Shown here in pieces: positions 49,832-58,395 of a stretch of DNA of 64,000 nucleotides. Both the position numbers and the translations under genes were made by a program. The stretch is from the NCBI RefSeq assembly GCF_030209745.1, contig NZ_JARVRJ010000017.1:209674-273673 (forward strand), given 5' to 3'. This DNA is from Arthrobacter sp. fls2-241-R2A-200. Its GTDB lineage: Bacteria; Actinomycetota; Actinomycetes; Actinomycetales; Micrococcaceae. The stretch's first letter is position 1. Every line of letters starts with the position of its first letter. The notes beneath the pieces were generated by a model. It worked only from the letters and a program-made list of their open reading frames with translations. It was not told where the DNA came from and did no database searches.

Positions 49832-50434
49832 CTAGCTGTCCGTCCGGCGCAACGCGGTGAACCGGTAGTTTGTGCCATTTGCGGCGGTCAGCCAGCCCTC
49901 GCTGGGCGCCGCACTTTCAAGGGACCAGTCCGCGCCGAGCTGAGGCGCGAAAGTATCGCCGTCAAAATCGCCGTCGATGACGGTGATCACCGCAACGTTG
50001 GCGATGCCCATGGACTGTTCGAAGATTTCAGCGCCGCCAATAATCCACACCTGCTCGCAACCAGGTGCGAATTGCGACTCGAGCAGCGCGGCGTCCAAAG
50101 ATGACACCACGACGACGCCCTCCGCCTCATGCGCGGACGCCCACTCGGAGTTCCGGGTCACCACGATGTTGGTGCGTCCCGGAAGAGGCCGGTATTTTTC
50201 GGGGAACGACTCCCACGTTTTGCGGCCCATGATGACCGGGTGGCCGGACGTGAGCTGGCTGAAGTGTTTGAGGTCCTCGGGTACGTACCACGGCATGGTG
50301 CCGTTCTTGCCGATCACGCCCGCGGCTGTCTGGGCCCACACCATGCCGATCCCGTTCATGCGCGCAGAGATTTCCTGCGTGAAAGTGACGCCGGAAAGCG
50401 GAGAAGGAGAGTCAGAAGAGGAAGCGTTACTCAT
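49832..50434 (-). CDS. dfrA: Dihydrofolate reductase
   Basis: Reduces dihydrofolate to tetrahydrofolate with NADPH. The catalytic core starts near residue 27 (GMVWAQTAAGVIGKNGTMPWYVPEDLKHF, containing the Trp and acidic active-site residue), followed by VIMGRKTWESFPEKYRPLPGRTNIVVTR and WIIGGAEIFEQ. Here 200 residues result if ATG 50434 is used, about 25 more than usual because of a Ser/Pro-rich N-terminal extension. An internal ATG about 27 codons in is a reasonable alternative. The first start overlaps the thyA stop as ATGA. Confidence 0.94.
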   Translation of the reverse strand: MSNASSSDSPSPLSGVTFTQEISARMNGIGMVWAQTAAGVIGKNGTMPWYVPEDLKHFSQLTSGHPVIMGRKTWESFPEKYRPLPGRTNIVVTRNSEWASAHEAEGVVVVSSLDAALLESQFAPGCEQVWIIGGAEIFEQSMGIANVAVITVIDGDFDGDTFAPQLGADWSLESAAPSEGWLTAANGTNYRFTALRRTDS

Positions 50435-51234
50435 ACGGCAATCGGCGCCTTGATAGTGGGGTGGTGGCGGTAGTCAACAACCTCGAAGTCGTCCAGTTTG
50501 TAATTGAAAATGGAGTCCGGCTTACGGAGGATCTTCAACTGCGGATAGTCGTAAGGCTCGCGGCTCAGCTGCTCCGTGACCTGGTCTACGTGGTTGTCAT
50601 AGACATGGACATCGCCGCCGGTCCACACGAATTCACCGGGCTCCAAGTCCAACTGCTGGGCCACCATCAGGGTCAAGAGGGCGTAGGAGGCGATGTTGAA
50701 CGGGACGCCGAGGAAAGTGTCGGCGGAGCGTTGGTACAACTGGCAGGAAAGCTTGCCATCGGCAACATAGAACTGGAAGAAGGCATGGCAGGGGGGTAAA
50801 GCCATGTCAGCGAGCTCGGAGACGTTCCATGCAGACACGATGTGTCGCCGTGAGTCCGGATTCGAGGCCAAGTTGGCCATGAGATCAGCGATCTGGTCGA
50901 TGTGGCCCCCGTCAGGGGTGGGCCAACTGCGCCACTGCACCCCATAAACGGGTCCAAGTTCACCATCGGCGTCCGCCCATTCATCCCAAATGGACACACC
51001 CTGTTCCTGCATCCACCTCACGTTCGACTCGCCGCGAAGGAACCATAGCAGTTCCACCGCCACGGATTTGAAGTGAACCCGCTTGGTGGTGATCAGCGGG
51101 AAGCTCCGGGCGAGATCGAACCTCAGTTGACGTCCAAAGACGCTGCGGGTTCCGGTTCCGGTGCGGTCCGACTTGTGGGTGCCGTTGGCCATAACGTCGC
51201 GGAGGAGGTCTTCATAGGGAGTGGGGATGCTCAC
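50431..51234 (-). CDS. thyA: Thymidylate synthase
   Basis: Methylates dUMP to dTMP with methylene-tetrahydrofolate, leaving dihydrofolate for the adjacent DHFR to recycle. The 267-residue protein has the N-terminal TGTGTRSVFGRQLRFDL phosphate-binding loop, the nucleophile Cys149 in MALPPCHAFFQFYV, and the SCQLYQRSADTFLGVPFNIASYA block. The 4-nt overlap with dfrA is the classical arrangement. Confidence 0.97.
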   Translation of the reverse strand: MSIPTPYEDLLRDVMANGTHKSDRTGTGTRSVFGRQLRFDLARSFPLITTKRVHFKSVAVELLWFLRGESNVRWMQEQGVSIWDEWADADGELGPVYGVQWRSWPTPDGGHIDQIADLMANLASNPDSRRHIVSAWNVSELADMALPPCHAFFQFYVADGKLSCQLYQRSADTFLGVPFNIASYALLTLMVAQQLDLEPGEFVWTGGDVHVYDNHVDQVTEQLSREPYDYPQLKILRKPDSIFNYKLDDFEVVDYRHHPTIKAPIAV

Positions 51235-51293
51235 GGGTCCAGCTTACTAGTCAACAACCGGGGTCTACGCGCTGACCCGGGTCAACCGGAGCA

Positions 51294-52262
51294 CTAGTCG
51301 TCGAACGGCCTGATCTGCTCCACGGAGACAATCTTCCGCTCGGCCCCGCGGGCCACTTGGCACACGATCACCTCTCCGGGCGACAGGAACGGGTCCGACG
51401 TCGGAAGCAAGGCCCGCAGCTCGGGCAACATGTGCCGGCCAAGTTGTTTGAGTGCCGTGGGCAGGGCCGGGCGATGGGTGCAAACAGCTATCGGAACTTG
51501 CTTGTCGAACAGTGCTTCAACGGCCGCAGCGGTCTTCTTCGGGGAACGCTGATGATGGTGCTCGGTGAGGGCCTCGGACAGCTTGACCTTGGCTCCGCTG
51601 GCTTTGGCGTAAGGCGCGATCGTTGCAACGCAACGGAGCCACGGGCTGGTTACCACACGTTGCGGCCACCAAGCCTCCAAAAGCCGACGCACAGCCGCTG
51701 CCTGGCGCTGCCCCGTGGCCGCCAACGGGCGGTCGCCCTCCGCTTTGGTCCATGAGGAACGAGGCTTCGCCTTGGCGTGGCGAATGAGCACCAGCGGCCA
51801 TGTATCGAGTTCGCCTCGCACATAGGCCTTCTCCAAGTACTCAAGCGGCTCGACGTCGGTGGGGTTGCTGAGGTACTTGGCAGCCCTGTCCGGTGTGCAC
51901 CACATGACGCTGTCCACTTCTTTGCCATCTGGTCGAAGAGGTGCGCCGTTGACTTTGACCGCCCAGTAGTGGACTACTTTGAGGCCGGCGTTCACGTGAT
52001 AGTGGATCGGTGGCAGCGGAATGCCCAAACCTGCTTGGAGGCCGATCTCCTCGCGGACCTCACGCACTGCGCACTCCGGGACTGTTTCGCCGGCGTCGAG
52101 CTTGCCTTTGGGCCACGAGAAATCGTCGTACCGGGGCCGGTGGATCAGCAGGACTTCCAAGTGGCCATTGACGATCCGCCAAGGAATGGCCCCGGCGGCT
52201 ACTACCGCAATGGGCTCGCCGGGATGGTCCGTCTGATCCGCCACGGGCGTATCGCTGTTCAA
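51294..52262 (-). CDS. mutT1: MutT1-like Nudix hydrolase fused to histidine phosphatase
   Basis: A 322-residue two-domain enzyme. The N-terminal Nudix box GKLDAGETVPECAVREVREEIGL is complete (around residues 54-76). The C-terminal half is a SixA-like histidine phosphatase opening with LVLIRHAKA (around residue 160) and later ICTHRPALP-type sequence. The layout matches mycobacterial MutT1, which hydrolyses 8-oxo-dGTP or diadenosine polyphosphates. The gene starts 9 bp after the ppk stop, the same neighbour as in mycobacteria, suggesting co-transcription. Confidence 0.92.
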   Translation of the reverse strand: MNSDTPVADQTDHPGEPIAVVAAGAIPWRIVNGHLEVLLIHRPRYDDFSWPKGKLDAGETVPECAVREVREEIGLQAGLGIPLPPIHYHVNAGLKVVHYWAVKVNGAPLRPDGKEVDSVMWCTPDRAAKYLSNPTDVEPLEYLEKAYVRGELDTWPLVLIRHAKAKPRSSWTKAEGDRPLAATGQRQAAAVRRLLEAWWPQRVVTSPWLRCVATIAPYAKASGAKVKLSEALTEHHHQRSPKKTAAAVEALFDKQVPIAVCTHRPALPTALKQLGRHMLPELRALLPTSDPFLSPGEVIVCQVARGAERKIVSVEQIRPFDD

Positions 52263-52271
52263 CTGGGTCCT

Positions 52272-54521
52272 TTACAGCCGGGTGGCGGCGCGCTGCCGGG
52301 ATCGGGAAGCCAAGAGCCAAGATTGCATGTCCAGCAACGGCTTGCCGTCCGCGTCCAAATGGTGCCTGGTCCAATTGCCTTGGTTGTCCAGATGCCAGCT
52401 CGCCGTTCCGTCGTCCACGTAGCGCCGCATCAGGTCAACTACCGTGGCGGTATCTTCCTTGCTGGCCAGCTGCACCAGGGCTTCGACGCGGCGGTCGAGA
52501 TTGCGGTGCATCATGTCCGCGGAACCGATGTACACCACCGGTTCGCCGCCGTTGGCGAAAGCGAAGACGCGGGAGTGCTCCAGGAAACGGCCAAGGATGG
52601 AACGCACAGTGATGTTCTCGCTGAGCCCCGGGACGCCAGGGCGCAGCGAGCAAATGCCGCGGACCACGACGTCGACGCGGACGCCGGCCTGCGATGCCCG
52701 GTACAGGGCGTCGATAATTGCCTCATCCACCATGGAGTTGACCTTGATCTGGACCCTGCCGGGGATGCCGGCACGGGCGTTGCGGATCTCGGTTTCGATC
52801 CGTTCGATCAGGCCGGCACGCACGGATCGCGGGGCAACGAGCAGTCGCTTGAACGTGGACTTCGGTGCGTAGCCGGAGAGCTGGTTGAACAGCTTGGACA
52901 GGTCCTCGCCCACTTGCTCGTTCGCTGTGAGCAACCCGAGGTCTTCGTAATACCGGGCAGTGCGGGGGTGGTAATTGCCGGTGCCGATGTGGCAGTAGCG
53001 ACGCAGTCCGTCCACTTCCTGGCGTACCACCAATGAGAGTTTGCAGTGTGTCTTTAGGCCCACGATGCCATAGACGACGTGGACGCCGGCCTGCTCGAGC
53101 TTCCGTGCCCAGGAGATGTTGGCTTGCTCGTCGAAACGTGCCTTGATCTCCACCAGGGCGAGTACTTGTTTTCCGGCCTCGGCGGCGTCAATCAAGGCAT
53201 CGACGATGGGGGAGTCCCCGGAGGTCCGGTACAGCGTCTGCTTGATGGCCTGAACTTTGGGATCGGCCGCCGCTTGCTCCAGGAACGCCTGCACGGAGGT
53301 GGAGAACGAATCGTAGGGGTGGTGCAGCAGGATGTCGCGGCGTCGCATGGCGGCGAAGACGTTGGCCGCCTTGGACGTCTCGGACTCGTTCAGGTACCGC
53401 GAGGTGTGCGGTACGTGCTTGGGGTAGTGCAGATCCGCGCGGTCGATCGCGGCGATGGCGGACAACCCGCGAAGGTCCAAGGGTGCCGGAACGGAGTAGA
53501 CCTCGGACTCCTCCACCCCCAGCTCGCGGACCAGCAAGGCCTTGATGTTGGGATTGATATCCGTGGTGACTTCAAGGCGCACGGGAGGGCCGAAACGCCG
53601 GCGCAGGAGTTCCTTCTCCAGCGCCTGCAGGAGGTTTTCGGCGTCGTCCTCTTCGACTTCCAAGTCCTCGTTCCGGGTGACGCGGAACGTGTGGTGCTCC
53701 AAAACCTCCATGCCGGGGAAGAGCTTGTCCAAGTGGACGGCGATGACTTCCTCCAGGGCGATGAAACGGGCAACGCGGCCAGGAATCGCACCGGCCCGCG
53801 GCCCATCCACCGAAATGAGGCGGGGAAGTTGGTCGGGGACCTTCACGCGGGCGAAGAGTTCCTTGTCGCTGATGGGATTGCTGACAATCACTGCGAGATT
53901 CAGGGACAGGCCGGAAATGTAAGGGAACGGATGCGCAGGGTCCACAGCCAGGGGGGTCAGGATGGGGAAGACCTTCTCCTGGAACATGATGCTGATGCGC
54001 TGGCGTGCGTCCTCATCGAGTTCGTTCCAGTGCATGATGTGGATGTGCTCATACGCCAGGGCCGGGCGGATCTGCTCGGCGAAGACGCGCGCATGGCGTT
54101 CGGTGAGTCTGTGTGCTTCCTCCCCGATCTTTTCCAGAACCTCGATGGGGCTCAAACCTGCGGGAGAGGGGACTGCCAAGCCGGTGGCGATGCGTCGTTT
54201 CAGCCCGGCCACCCGGACCATGAAGAATTCGTCCAAATTGGAGGCAAAGATCGACAGGAAGCTGACACGCTCCAGCAGGAACAAGTCCGGATCCTCCGCC
54301 AATTCGAGGACGCGAGAGTTGAAAGCGAGCCAACTCAGCTCCCGGTCCAGGAAACGATCCGGTGAGATGTCGCCTTCCGGTTCGGGGCTGGGCGCGAATT
54401 CGGGGATGTCGATACGGTCCTGGGTGGCCCGGGAGGCTGGCACTTCCGAGGATCCGAAGCGTGCGGGTAGCGTAGCTCCCGTCGATATCGATCCTGCGGC
54501 GCCTACGGTGTCCGGCTGCAT
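52272..54521 (-). CDS. ppk: Polyphosphate kinase 1
   Basis: Makes inorganic polyphosphate from ATP reversibly. The 749-residue protein has an N-terminal helical domain (DRFLDRELSWLAFNSRVLELAED near residue 55), the head domain, and two phospholipase-D-like catalytic domains. The autophosphorylated His is in the RRYCHIGTGNYHPRTARYYEDLGLLT block around residues 510-530, and IYIGSADMMHRNLDRRVEALV lies near residue 680. An N-terminal extension of about 50 residues precedes the core. It is transcribed upstream of mutT1, which may limit or recycle polyphosphate-linked nucleotides. Confidence 0.96.
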   Translation of the reverse strand: MQPDTVGAAGSISTGATLPARFGSSEVPASRATQDRIDIPEFAPSPEPEGDISPDRFLDRELSWLAFNSRVLELAEDPDLFLLERVSFLSIFASNLDEFFMVRVAGLKRRIATGLAVPSPAGLSPIEVLEKIGEEAHRLTERHARVFAEQIRPALAYEHIHIMHWNELDEDARQRISIMFQEKVFPILTPLAVDPAHPFPYISGLSLNLAVIVSNPISDKELFARVKVPDQLPRLISVDGPRAGAIPGRVARFIALEEVIAVHLDKLFPGMEVLEHHTFRVTRNEDLEVEEDDAENLLQALEKELLRRRFGPPVRLEVTTDINPNIKALLVRELGVEESEVYSVPAPLDLRGLSAIAAIDRADLHYPKHVPHTSRYLNESETSKAANVFAAMRRRDILLHHPYDSFSTSVQAFLEQAAADPKVQAIKQTLYRTSGDSPIVDALIDAAEAGKQVLALVEIKARFDEQANISWARKLEQAGVHVVYGIVGLKTHCKLSLVVRQEVDGLRRYCHIGTGNYHPRTARYYEDLGLLTANEQVGEDLSKLFNQLSGYAPKSTFKRLLVAPRSVRAGLIERIETEIRNARAGIPGRVQIKVNSMVDEAIIDALYRASQAGVRVDVVVRGICSLRPGVPGLSENITVRSILGRFLEHSRVFAFANGGEPVVYIGSADMMHRNLDRRVEALVQLASKEDTATVVDLMRRYVDDGTASWHLDNQGNWTRHHLDADGKPLLDMQSWLLASRSRQRAATRL

Positions 54522-54626
54522 GGGTCTCTCCTAAGCTCAGGACTGGGTTTCCCTCCCACATTACAAGCAATTGCCCTGTGGGAATCCATGACGTCTGCTG
54601 CTTTAAAGTCCAACAGTCGGCCCACT

Positions 54627-55595
54627 CTAACTTTGGGATAAGGGTCCGTACATGACGTCGGTGTCCCAACGTACAAAGCCAAGTTTCTGGTAGAGGGCCA
54701 CGGCGGCGTGATTATCGGCATCGACGTACAGCATCACTGCGTGAAGACCTTGGGCTTGCAAGTACTTGATGCCTGCCACAGTCAGGGCTTTCCCCAAGCC
54801 CAAACCTTGGGCATCGGGCGTGACGCCGACTACGTACACCTCGCCCATGGCGGGGTGCGGACCAAGCTGGGCGTGGACTTTGGTCCAGTGGAATCCCAGT
54901 AATTCATCCTCGGCATTTACCGCCAACAAGAAGCCTTCAGGATCGAACCAGCTCTCGGCCTCGCGGGCCATCAGGTCTGCCATGGTCATCGATCCTTGTT
55001 CAGGGTGGTGTGCGAAGGCCGCACGGTTGGCAGCCAGCCAGGCTTGCTCATCGCGGCCCGGCACAAAGGCGCGCAGCGAGATCCCATCCGGAAGGCCGGC
55101 GTCGGGCAGGTCCGCGGCAGAGGACATCAGCCGCATCTTCCACAATTCGCGCAACGGGGCATACCCGAAGCGTTCGGCAAGTTCGGCGGCGGCTTCGTGG
55201 TTGCCATGGGACCAGGCGTTCAGCCCGTCAAGGCCGCGATTGTCCTGTAGGGCGGACAGCAGCCTGCCCGCCACACCCTGATTGCGGTAGCTCGGGTGGA
55301 CGGCCAGTTCCAGCACACCGCTGCTTCCCGCTTGAACCACGACGGCGATCCCAGCCAGGTCTTCTCCGGTCATCGGATCGGAATCTTCGTCCGGGGCGTA
55401 CAGGGCGAACGATGCGACGGTGCTGTCGCCGTCGTCGACGCCGCGTAGCATCACCATGGTCTGCTCGGAAAAGGGCGGGTTCCCGTCGTCTTCTTCGGCT
55501 GCGGCCGCCAGCGCCCGCACGTCCGCCAGGAGCTCAGGGTCCAAAGCGCCGTTGGTTATCAGGACGGGCCAGTTTTCCGGGTGCACTTGACTCAT
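54627..55595 (-). CDS. mshD: Mycothiol synthase
   Basis: The last step of mycothiol synthesis: transfer of acetyl from acetyl-CoA to Cys-GlcN-Ins. A 322-residue protein with two tandem GNAT domains. The N-terminal one has AVHPSYRNQGVAGRLLSAL around residue 95, and the active C-terminal one has VGVTPDAQGLGLGKALTVAGIKYL around residue 255 with the pantetheine-binding Gly loop. Mycothiol is the actinobacterial thiol, which supports the taxonomic placement. Neighbouring glnR is also found near mshD in other actinobacteria. Confidence 0.95.
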   Translation of the reverse strand: MSQVHPENWPVLITNGALDPELLADVRALAAAAEEDDGNPPFSEQTMVMLRGVDDGDSTVASFALYAPDEDSDPMTGEDLAGIAVVVQAGSSGVLELAVHPSYRNQGVAGRLLSALQDNRGLDGLNAWSHGNHEAAAELAERFGYAPLRELWKMRLMSSAADLPDAGLPDGISLRAFVPGRDEQAWLAANRAAFAHHPEQGSMTMADLMAREAESWFDPEGFLLAVNAEDELLGFHWTKVHAQLGPHPAMGEVYVVGVTPDAQGLGLGKALTVAGIKYLQAQGLHAVMLYVDADNHAAVALYQKLGFVRWDTDVMYGPLSQS

Positions 55596-55630
55596 GAAGC
55601 AAGGCTATACGCACGGGGCAAGCACGCGAT

Positions 55631-55800
55631 TTGGAGCTCCCGGTCAAACCGCGATAGTGTCGTAATCTCGTTCGGCTCTGAGGCTGAATGCAGGGGGGAT
55701 CCACCAGTGGGGTGGCCTCGATACGTTCGACCCGTATGTCCTCCACAAGCAGGCGAGGGGCCCGAATCTGACCAGTTCAGATTCGGGCCCCTCTTCTTAT
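55631..55800 (+). ncRNA. Candidate small RNA between mshD and glnR
   Basis: A plausible promoter (TTGGAG 55631-55636, 18-bp spacer, TAGTGT 55655-55660) is followed about 95 bp later by a strong terminator with its T-rich side on the plus strand. No plus-strand gene lies between. The predicted transcript of about 130 nt contains the pairing GAGGC/GCCTC and a T-arm-like hairpin ATACG-TTCGACC-CGTAT (about 55720-55737). It could be a regulatory RNA. Alternatively the terminator serves readthrough only. Confidence 0.4.
55755..55800 (+). terminator. Strong intrinsic terminator
   Basis: A perfect 16-bp stem (GAGGGGCCCGAATCTG, 55755-55770, with 55778-55793), 7-nt loop ACCAGTT, then TTCTTATTT on the plus strand. 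It lies about 70 bp beyond the stop of glnR, which is on the opposite strand, and could also slow that transcript. Confidence 0.85.
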
Positions 55801-55808
55801 TTGCCTGT

Positions 55809-55860
55809 TTTCATGTGGTGGCGTCGGTTTCAGGTGCTGGCCCCGTTTTCAGGTGCTGGC
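55809..55860. repeat. Three repeats of about 19 bp next to glnR stop
   Basis: TTTCA-G/T-GTG-C/G-TGGC occurs at 55809-55822 (degenerate), 55828-55841 and 55847-55860, with periods of 19 bp. The array ends 9 bp from the glnR stop codon (55870-55872). Confidence 0.8.
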
Positions 55861-55869
55861 GCAGGCGCG

Positions 55870-56568
55870 TTACGCCTCAGAGAGTTGGTCGTCCGGAAGC
55901 CGTACGAGGGTGAGCCGGTAACCGACGTTGCGGACCGTGCTGATGAGGTTCTCGTGGTCCACGCCCAGCTTTGCCCGGAGCCGACGGATGTGCACATCCA
56001 CGGTGCGGGTACCGCCGTAGTAGTCGTAGCCCCACACTTCGGTGAGCAGTTGTTGGCGCGTGAATACCCGGCCGGGATGCTGGGCGAGGTACTTCAGGAG
56101 TTCGAACTCCTTGAAGGTCAGGTTCAGGGGTTGCCCGCTCACGCGTGCGGTGTAGCTCGCTTCATCAATAACGACGCCGGCGGCCCGGATCTCCGTCTGC
56201 GTTTCCTCTTCGCCCGGTACAGCGCGCGCCATGGCCAATCGGATCCTGGCTTCCACCTCGGCCGGACCCGCGGAGTCCAGCACGATGTCATCGACTGCCC
56301 AGGCTGAGGACACGGCCGCCATTCCGCCTTCGGTAAGTATCAGCATCAGGGGAGCGCTGAGGCCGGTCGCCTTCAAGAGCTGCGTGAGGGAGCGTGCCCC
56401 CACGAGGTCTTTCCTGGCATCCAGAAAAACAATGTCCGTGGGGTCGGTTTCAAGGAGCGCTGTCGGCTCTGCCGGGAGGATGTGCACGCGGTGGTTCAGG
56501 AGCTCCAAGGCAGGCAGGATGTCCACCGATGAGCCGGTGCTGTTCGTCAGGAGCAGGATGTGCGACAT
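55870..56568 (-). CDS. glnR: GlnR nitrogen-response regulator (OmpR family)
   Basis: A 232-residue orphan response regulator controlling nitrogen assimilation genes in actinobacteria. The start ATG 56568 follows a clear GGAGG site. The N-terminal domain (MSHILLLTNSTGSSVDILPALELLNHRVHILPAEPTALLETDPTDIVFLDARKDLVGARSL) matches Streptomyces GlnR and carries an incomplete phosphorylation pocket, consistent with known phosphorylation-independent dimerisation. The C-terminal winged helix is LTFKEFELLKYLAQHPGRVFTRQQLLTEVWGYDYYGGTRTVDVHIRRLRAKLG. No kinase is adjacent. The longer start at 56727 is not needed. Confidence 0.93.
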   Translation of the reverse strand: MSHILLLTNSTGSSVDILPALELLNHRVHILPAEPTALLETDPTDIVFLDARKDLVGARSLTQLLKATGLSAPLMLILTEGGMAAVSSAWAVDDIVLDSAGPAEVEARIRLAMARAVPGEEETQTEIRAAGVVIDEASYTARVSGQPLNLTFKEFELLKYLAQHPGRVFTRQQLLTEVWGYDYYGGTRTVDVHIRRLRAKLGVDHENLISTVRNVGYRLTLVRLPDDQLSEA

Positions 56569-56831
56569 AGTTCCTCCAATGGGCGGTACGCGCATCATCG
56601 GGCGTCGAAACCGGAGTCTCACCGGCCTGTCACGGTGCACAGTTTTCCTCTTCCCGTTGTAACGGAAACCAAGGCCAAGCCTGTGCGCTGTTGAAGTCTG
56701 AGTATACCCGCAGGGGTGCTGCGTCACAGGGATTCGTGACGGGTTGATGCCGGAATTACGACATATTGGGCTGGCTTAAGGCAGGATTGTCGAGAGGTCG
56801 TAAGGCGCATCGGATTGAGGTCGGGCACACA

Positions 56832-57566
56832 GTGAAGTCTTGGAGCATCGGGGTATTTGGGCTCGTGGCGCTCGCAGCCATCGTGGCCAGCACCTTCGTT
56901 TCCCGGGAAGCCATGGTGGGCGTCGGCGTTGCGGCCTCTGCCGCGGTTGGCATTGGCTGGCCCCATTTCCTGGGGGTCCCGGCCAAGAAAACGCTGGCAG
57001 CGGTCATTGGCCTTGCCGGTGCAGGGTCCGCCGTAGCTGCCGCTTATATGCCGGCGCCCGGATTCCTGGATGGCACCCCGGCCTTCATAGCCTTGGGTGT
57101 CATGGCAGTTTTCACTATTCAATTGATCCGGGGCACAGGCCAAGCCCAGCGGCTCGAATCAACGCTTGGCTGCTGCGCAGGAGTCCTGTTGAACTGCCTG
57201 GGGGCCGGGTGGATCGCCGGAGCACGCTTTAACGGGGTGCGGGAGATGGCGCTGGTGGCCGGCTTCAGCGCCGCCGTCGCGCTCCTTGTGGGCATCATCC
57301 GCTGGCCGGATCGCATCGTCGCCCCCTTGGGCGTGGTGATGGCCGGACTCATGGCTCCCTTGGCCGGTTTGGTTTTCTCGGACATTGCGGTGCTGCCGGC
57401 GGCCTTGGTGGGCGTGGTGGTGGCATCGGTCCTGGTGTGCTTCCGGCGGATGACCACTCTCAGGCGTGGACGGCTCAACATCCAGGCAGCAGTGGGGATG
57501 GGAATCGCGCCTGTGTGGGCAGTGGGCGCCATCGCTTACTTCATTGACAAACTACTCATCTACTAA
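56832..57566 (+). CDS. Hypothetical integral membrane protein
   Basis: A 244-residue protein from GTG 56832 (VKSWSIGVFGLVALAAIVAS); a TTG at 56766 would add 22 mostly basic residues. It has about seven hydrophobic helices spread along its length with few charged residues, and a basic loop near the end (CFRRMTTLRRGRLN). No transporter motif or family is recognised. It is divergent from glnR and followed by a 37-residue membrane protein gene. Confidence 0.72.
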   Translation: MKSWSIGVFGLVALAAIVASTFVSREAMVGVGVAASAAVGIGWPHFLGVPAKKTLAAVIGLAGAGSAVAAAYMPAPGFLDGTPAFIALGVMAVFTIQLIRGTGQAQRLESTLGCCAGVLLNCLGAGWIAGARFNGVREMALVAGFSAAVALLVGIIRWPDRIVAPLGVVMAGLMAPLAGLVFSDIAVLPAALVGVVVASVLVCFRRMTTLRRGRLNIQAAVGMGIAPVWAVGAIAYFIDKLLIY

Positions 57567-57582
57567 CGGTTAGGATGGCATC

Positions 57583-57696
57583 ATGTCTGTACTCGCATTT
57601 GAAATCTTCTTCCTCGTCCTCCTTGGCCTGGCCAGTGTGTCCATGGCTTGGTTCGCGGGTTATGTCGTTTACCGCCTTTTCCAGGGCCAGAAGTAA
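57583..57696 (+). CDS. 37-residue single-helix membrane protein
   Basis: An ATG at 57583 opens a 38-codon frame ending TAA at 57694-57696: MSVLAFEIFFLVLLGLASV..., then SMAWFAGYVVYRLFQGQK. Residues 7-32 form one membrane helix, followed by a short basic tail. AGGA lies about 8 nt upstream. The uninterrupted frame, good start context and protein-like sequence argue for a real small protein, placed 17 bp after the preceding membrane protein gene. It is too short for usual gene calls. Confidence 0.65.
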   Translation: MSVLAFEIFFLVLLGLASVSMAWFAGYVVYRLFQGQK

Positions 57697-57732
57697 GCAG
57701 TCCGTCCCTCAGGTCAAGGGAGGTAGTTGTTT

Positions 57733-58332
57733 ATGCCTATAGAGATTCCAACAGATCTAACACCTGAACTTGTCCCGCTTTCCTGGCTCATTGGTGAGTG
57801 GGAGGGCCGCGGCCGTTTGGGTAGTGGTGACGAGGACTCGGAGCATTTCGTCCAGCACGTCTCTTTCACCCATAACGGCCTCCCGTATTTGCAGTACCGG
57901 GCGGAGACATGGCTGAGTGACGACGCCGGCGCGAAGCTGCGTCCGTTGACCGTTGAAACAGGCTTCTGGGCTTTGGAGCGGAAACTCGAAGAGGGCGACG
58001 GCGGTCCCGGGCTTGTTCCCGCCGACATCGTCCCGGTGCTTAAGACGGCCGATGAGGTCGAAGAGCGCCGGAATGCCGACGGTGGCTTTGATATATCCGT
58101 CTCGATCGCCCATCCGGGGGGCATCACTGAGCTGTACTACGGCCAGATCAAGGGGCCGCAGATCCAGCTCAGCACCGACATGGTGATGCGCGGAAGTCAC
58201 TCCAAGGAGTACACAGCAGCTACCCGCATTTTCGGTTTGGTGGATGGCAACCTGCTCTGGCGTTGGGATGTTGCCGCCAGTGGCAAAGCGCTGGAAGCAC
58301 ATGCCTCGGCTTTCCTCCACAGGGTGCCCTGA
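57733..58332 (+). CDS. Nitrobindin-like FABP-family haem protein
   Basis: A 199-residue beta-barrel protein of the DUF1794/nitrobindin group. It has the diagnostic lipocalin-like motif GEWEGRGRLG (GxWxGxG) near residue 23, and the GFWALERKL and ITELYYGQIKGPQIQLSTDMVMR strands. Relatives bind haem and isomerise peroxynitrite to nitrate. The ATG at 57733 has AAGGGAGG 9 nt upstream; a TTG at 57727 would be too close. The proximal His needed for haem binding probably lies near the C-terminal EAHASAFLHR. Confidence 0.85.
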   Translation: MPIEIPTDLTPELVPLSWLIGEWEGRGRLGSGDEDSEHFVQHVSFTHNGLPYLQYRAETWLSDDAGAKLRPLTVETGFWALERKLEEGDGGPGLVPADIVPVLKTADEVEERRNADGGFDISVSIAHPGGITELYYGQIKGPQIQLSTDMVMRGSHSKEYTAATRIFGLVDGNLLWRWDVAASGKALEAHASAFLHRVP

Positions 58333-58395
58333 AGGTTCCCTGACGAGAGGTCTCACTGTACGTTCCGCACAGCCAACCAGCAGAAGGAGCAGATA

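Noticed and set aside
51777..54365. 419- and 428-codon plus-strand frames opposite mutT1 and ppk
   Set aside because: Both lie antisense to clearly identified enzymes and show Gly/Gln/Val-biased composition typical of antisense frames.
55715..55742. tRNA gene suggested by the TTCGACC loop
   Set aside because: The T-arm-like hairpin and weak acceptor-like pairing leave no room for an anticodon arm (about 55 nt in total).
55534..55913. Short open frames in the mshD-glnR spacer
   Set aside because: They overlap mshD or glnR, have no binding site, and run across a strong terminator and repeats.
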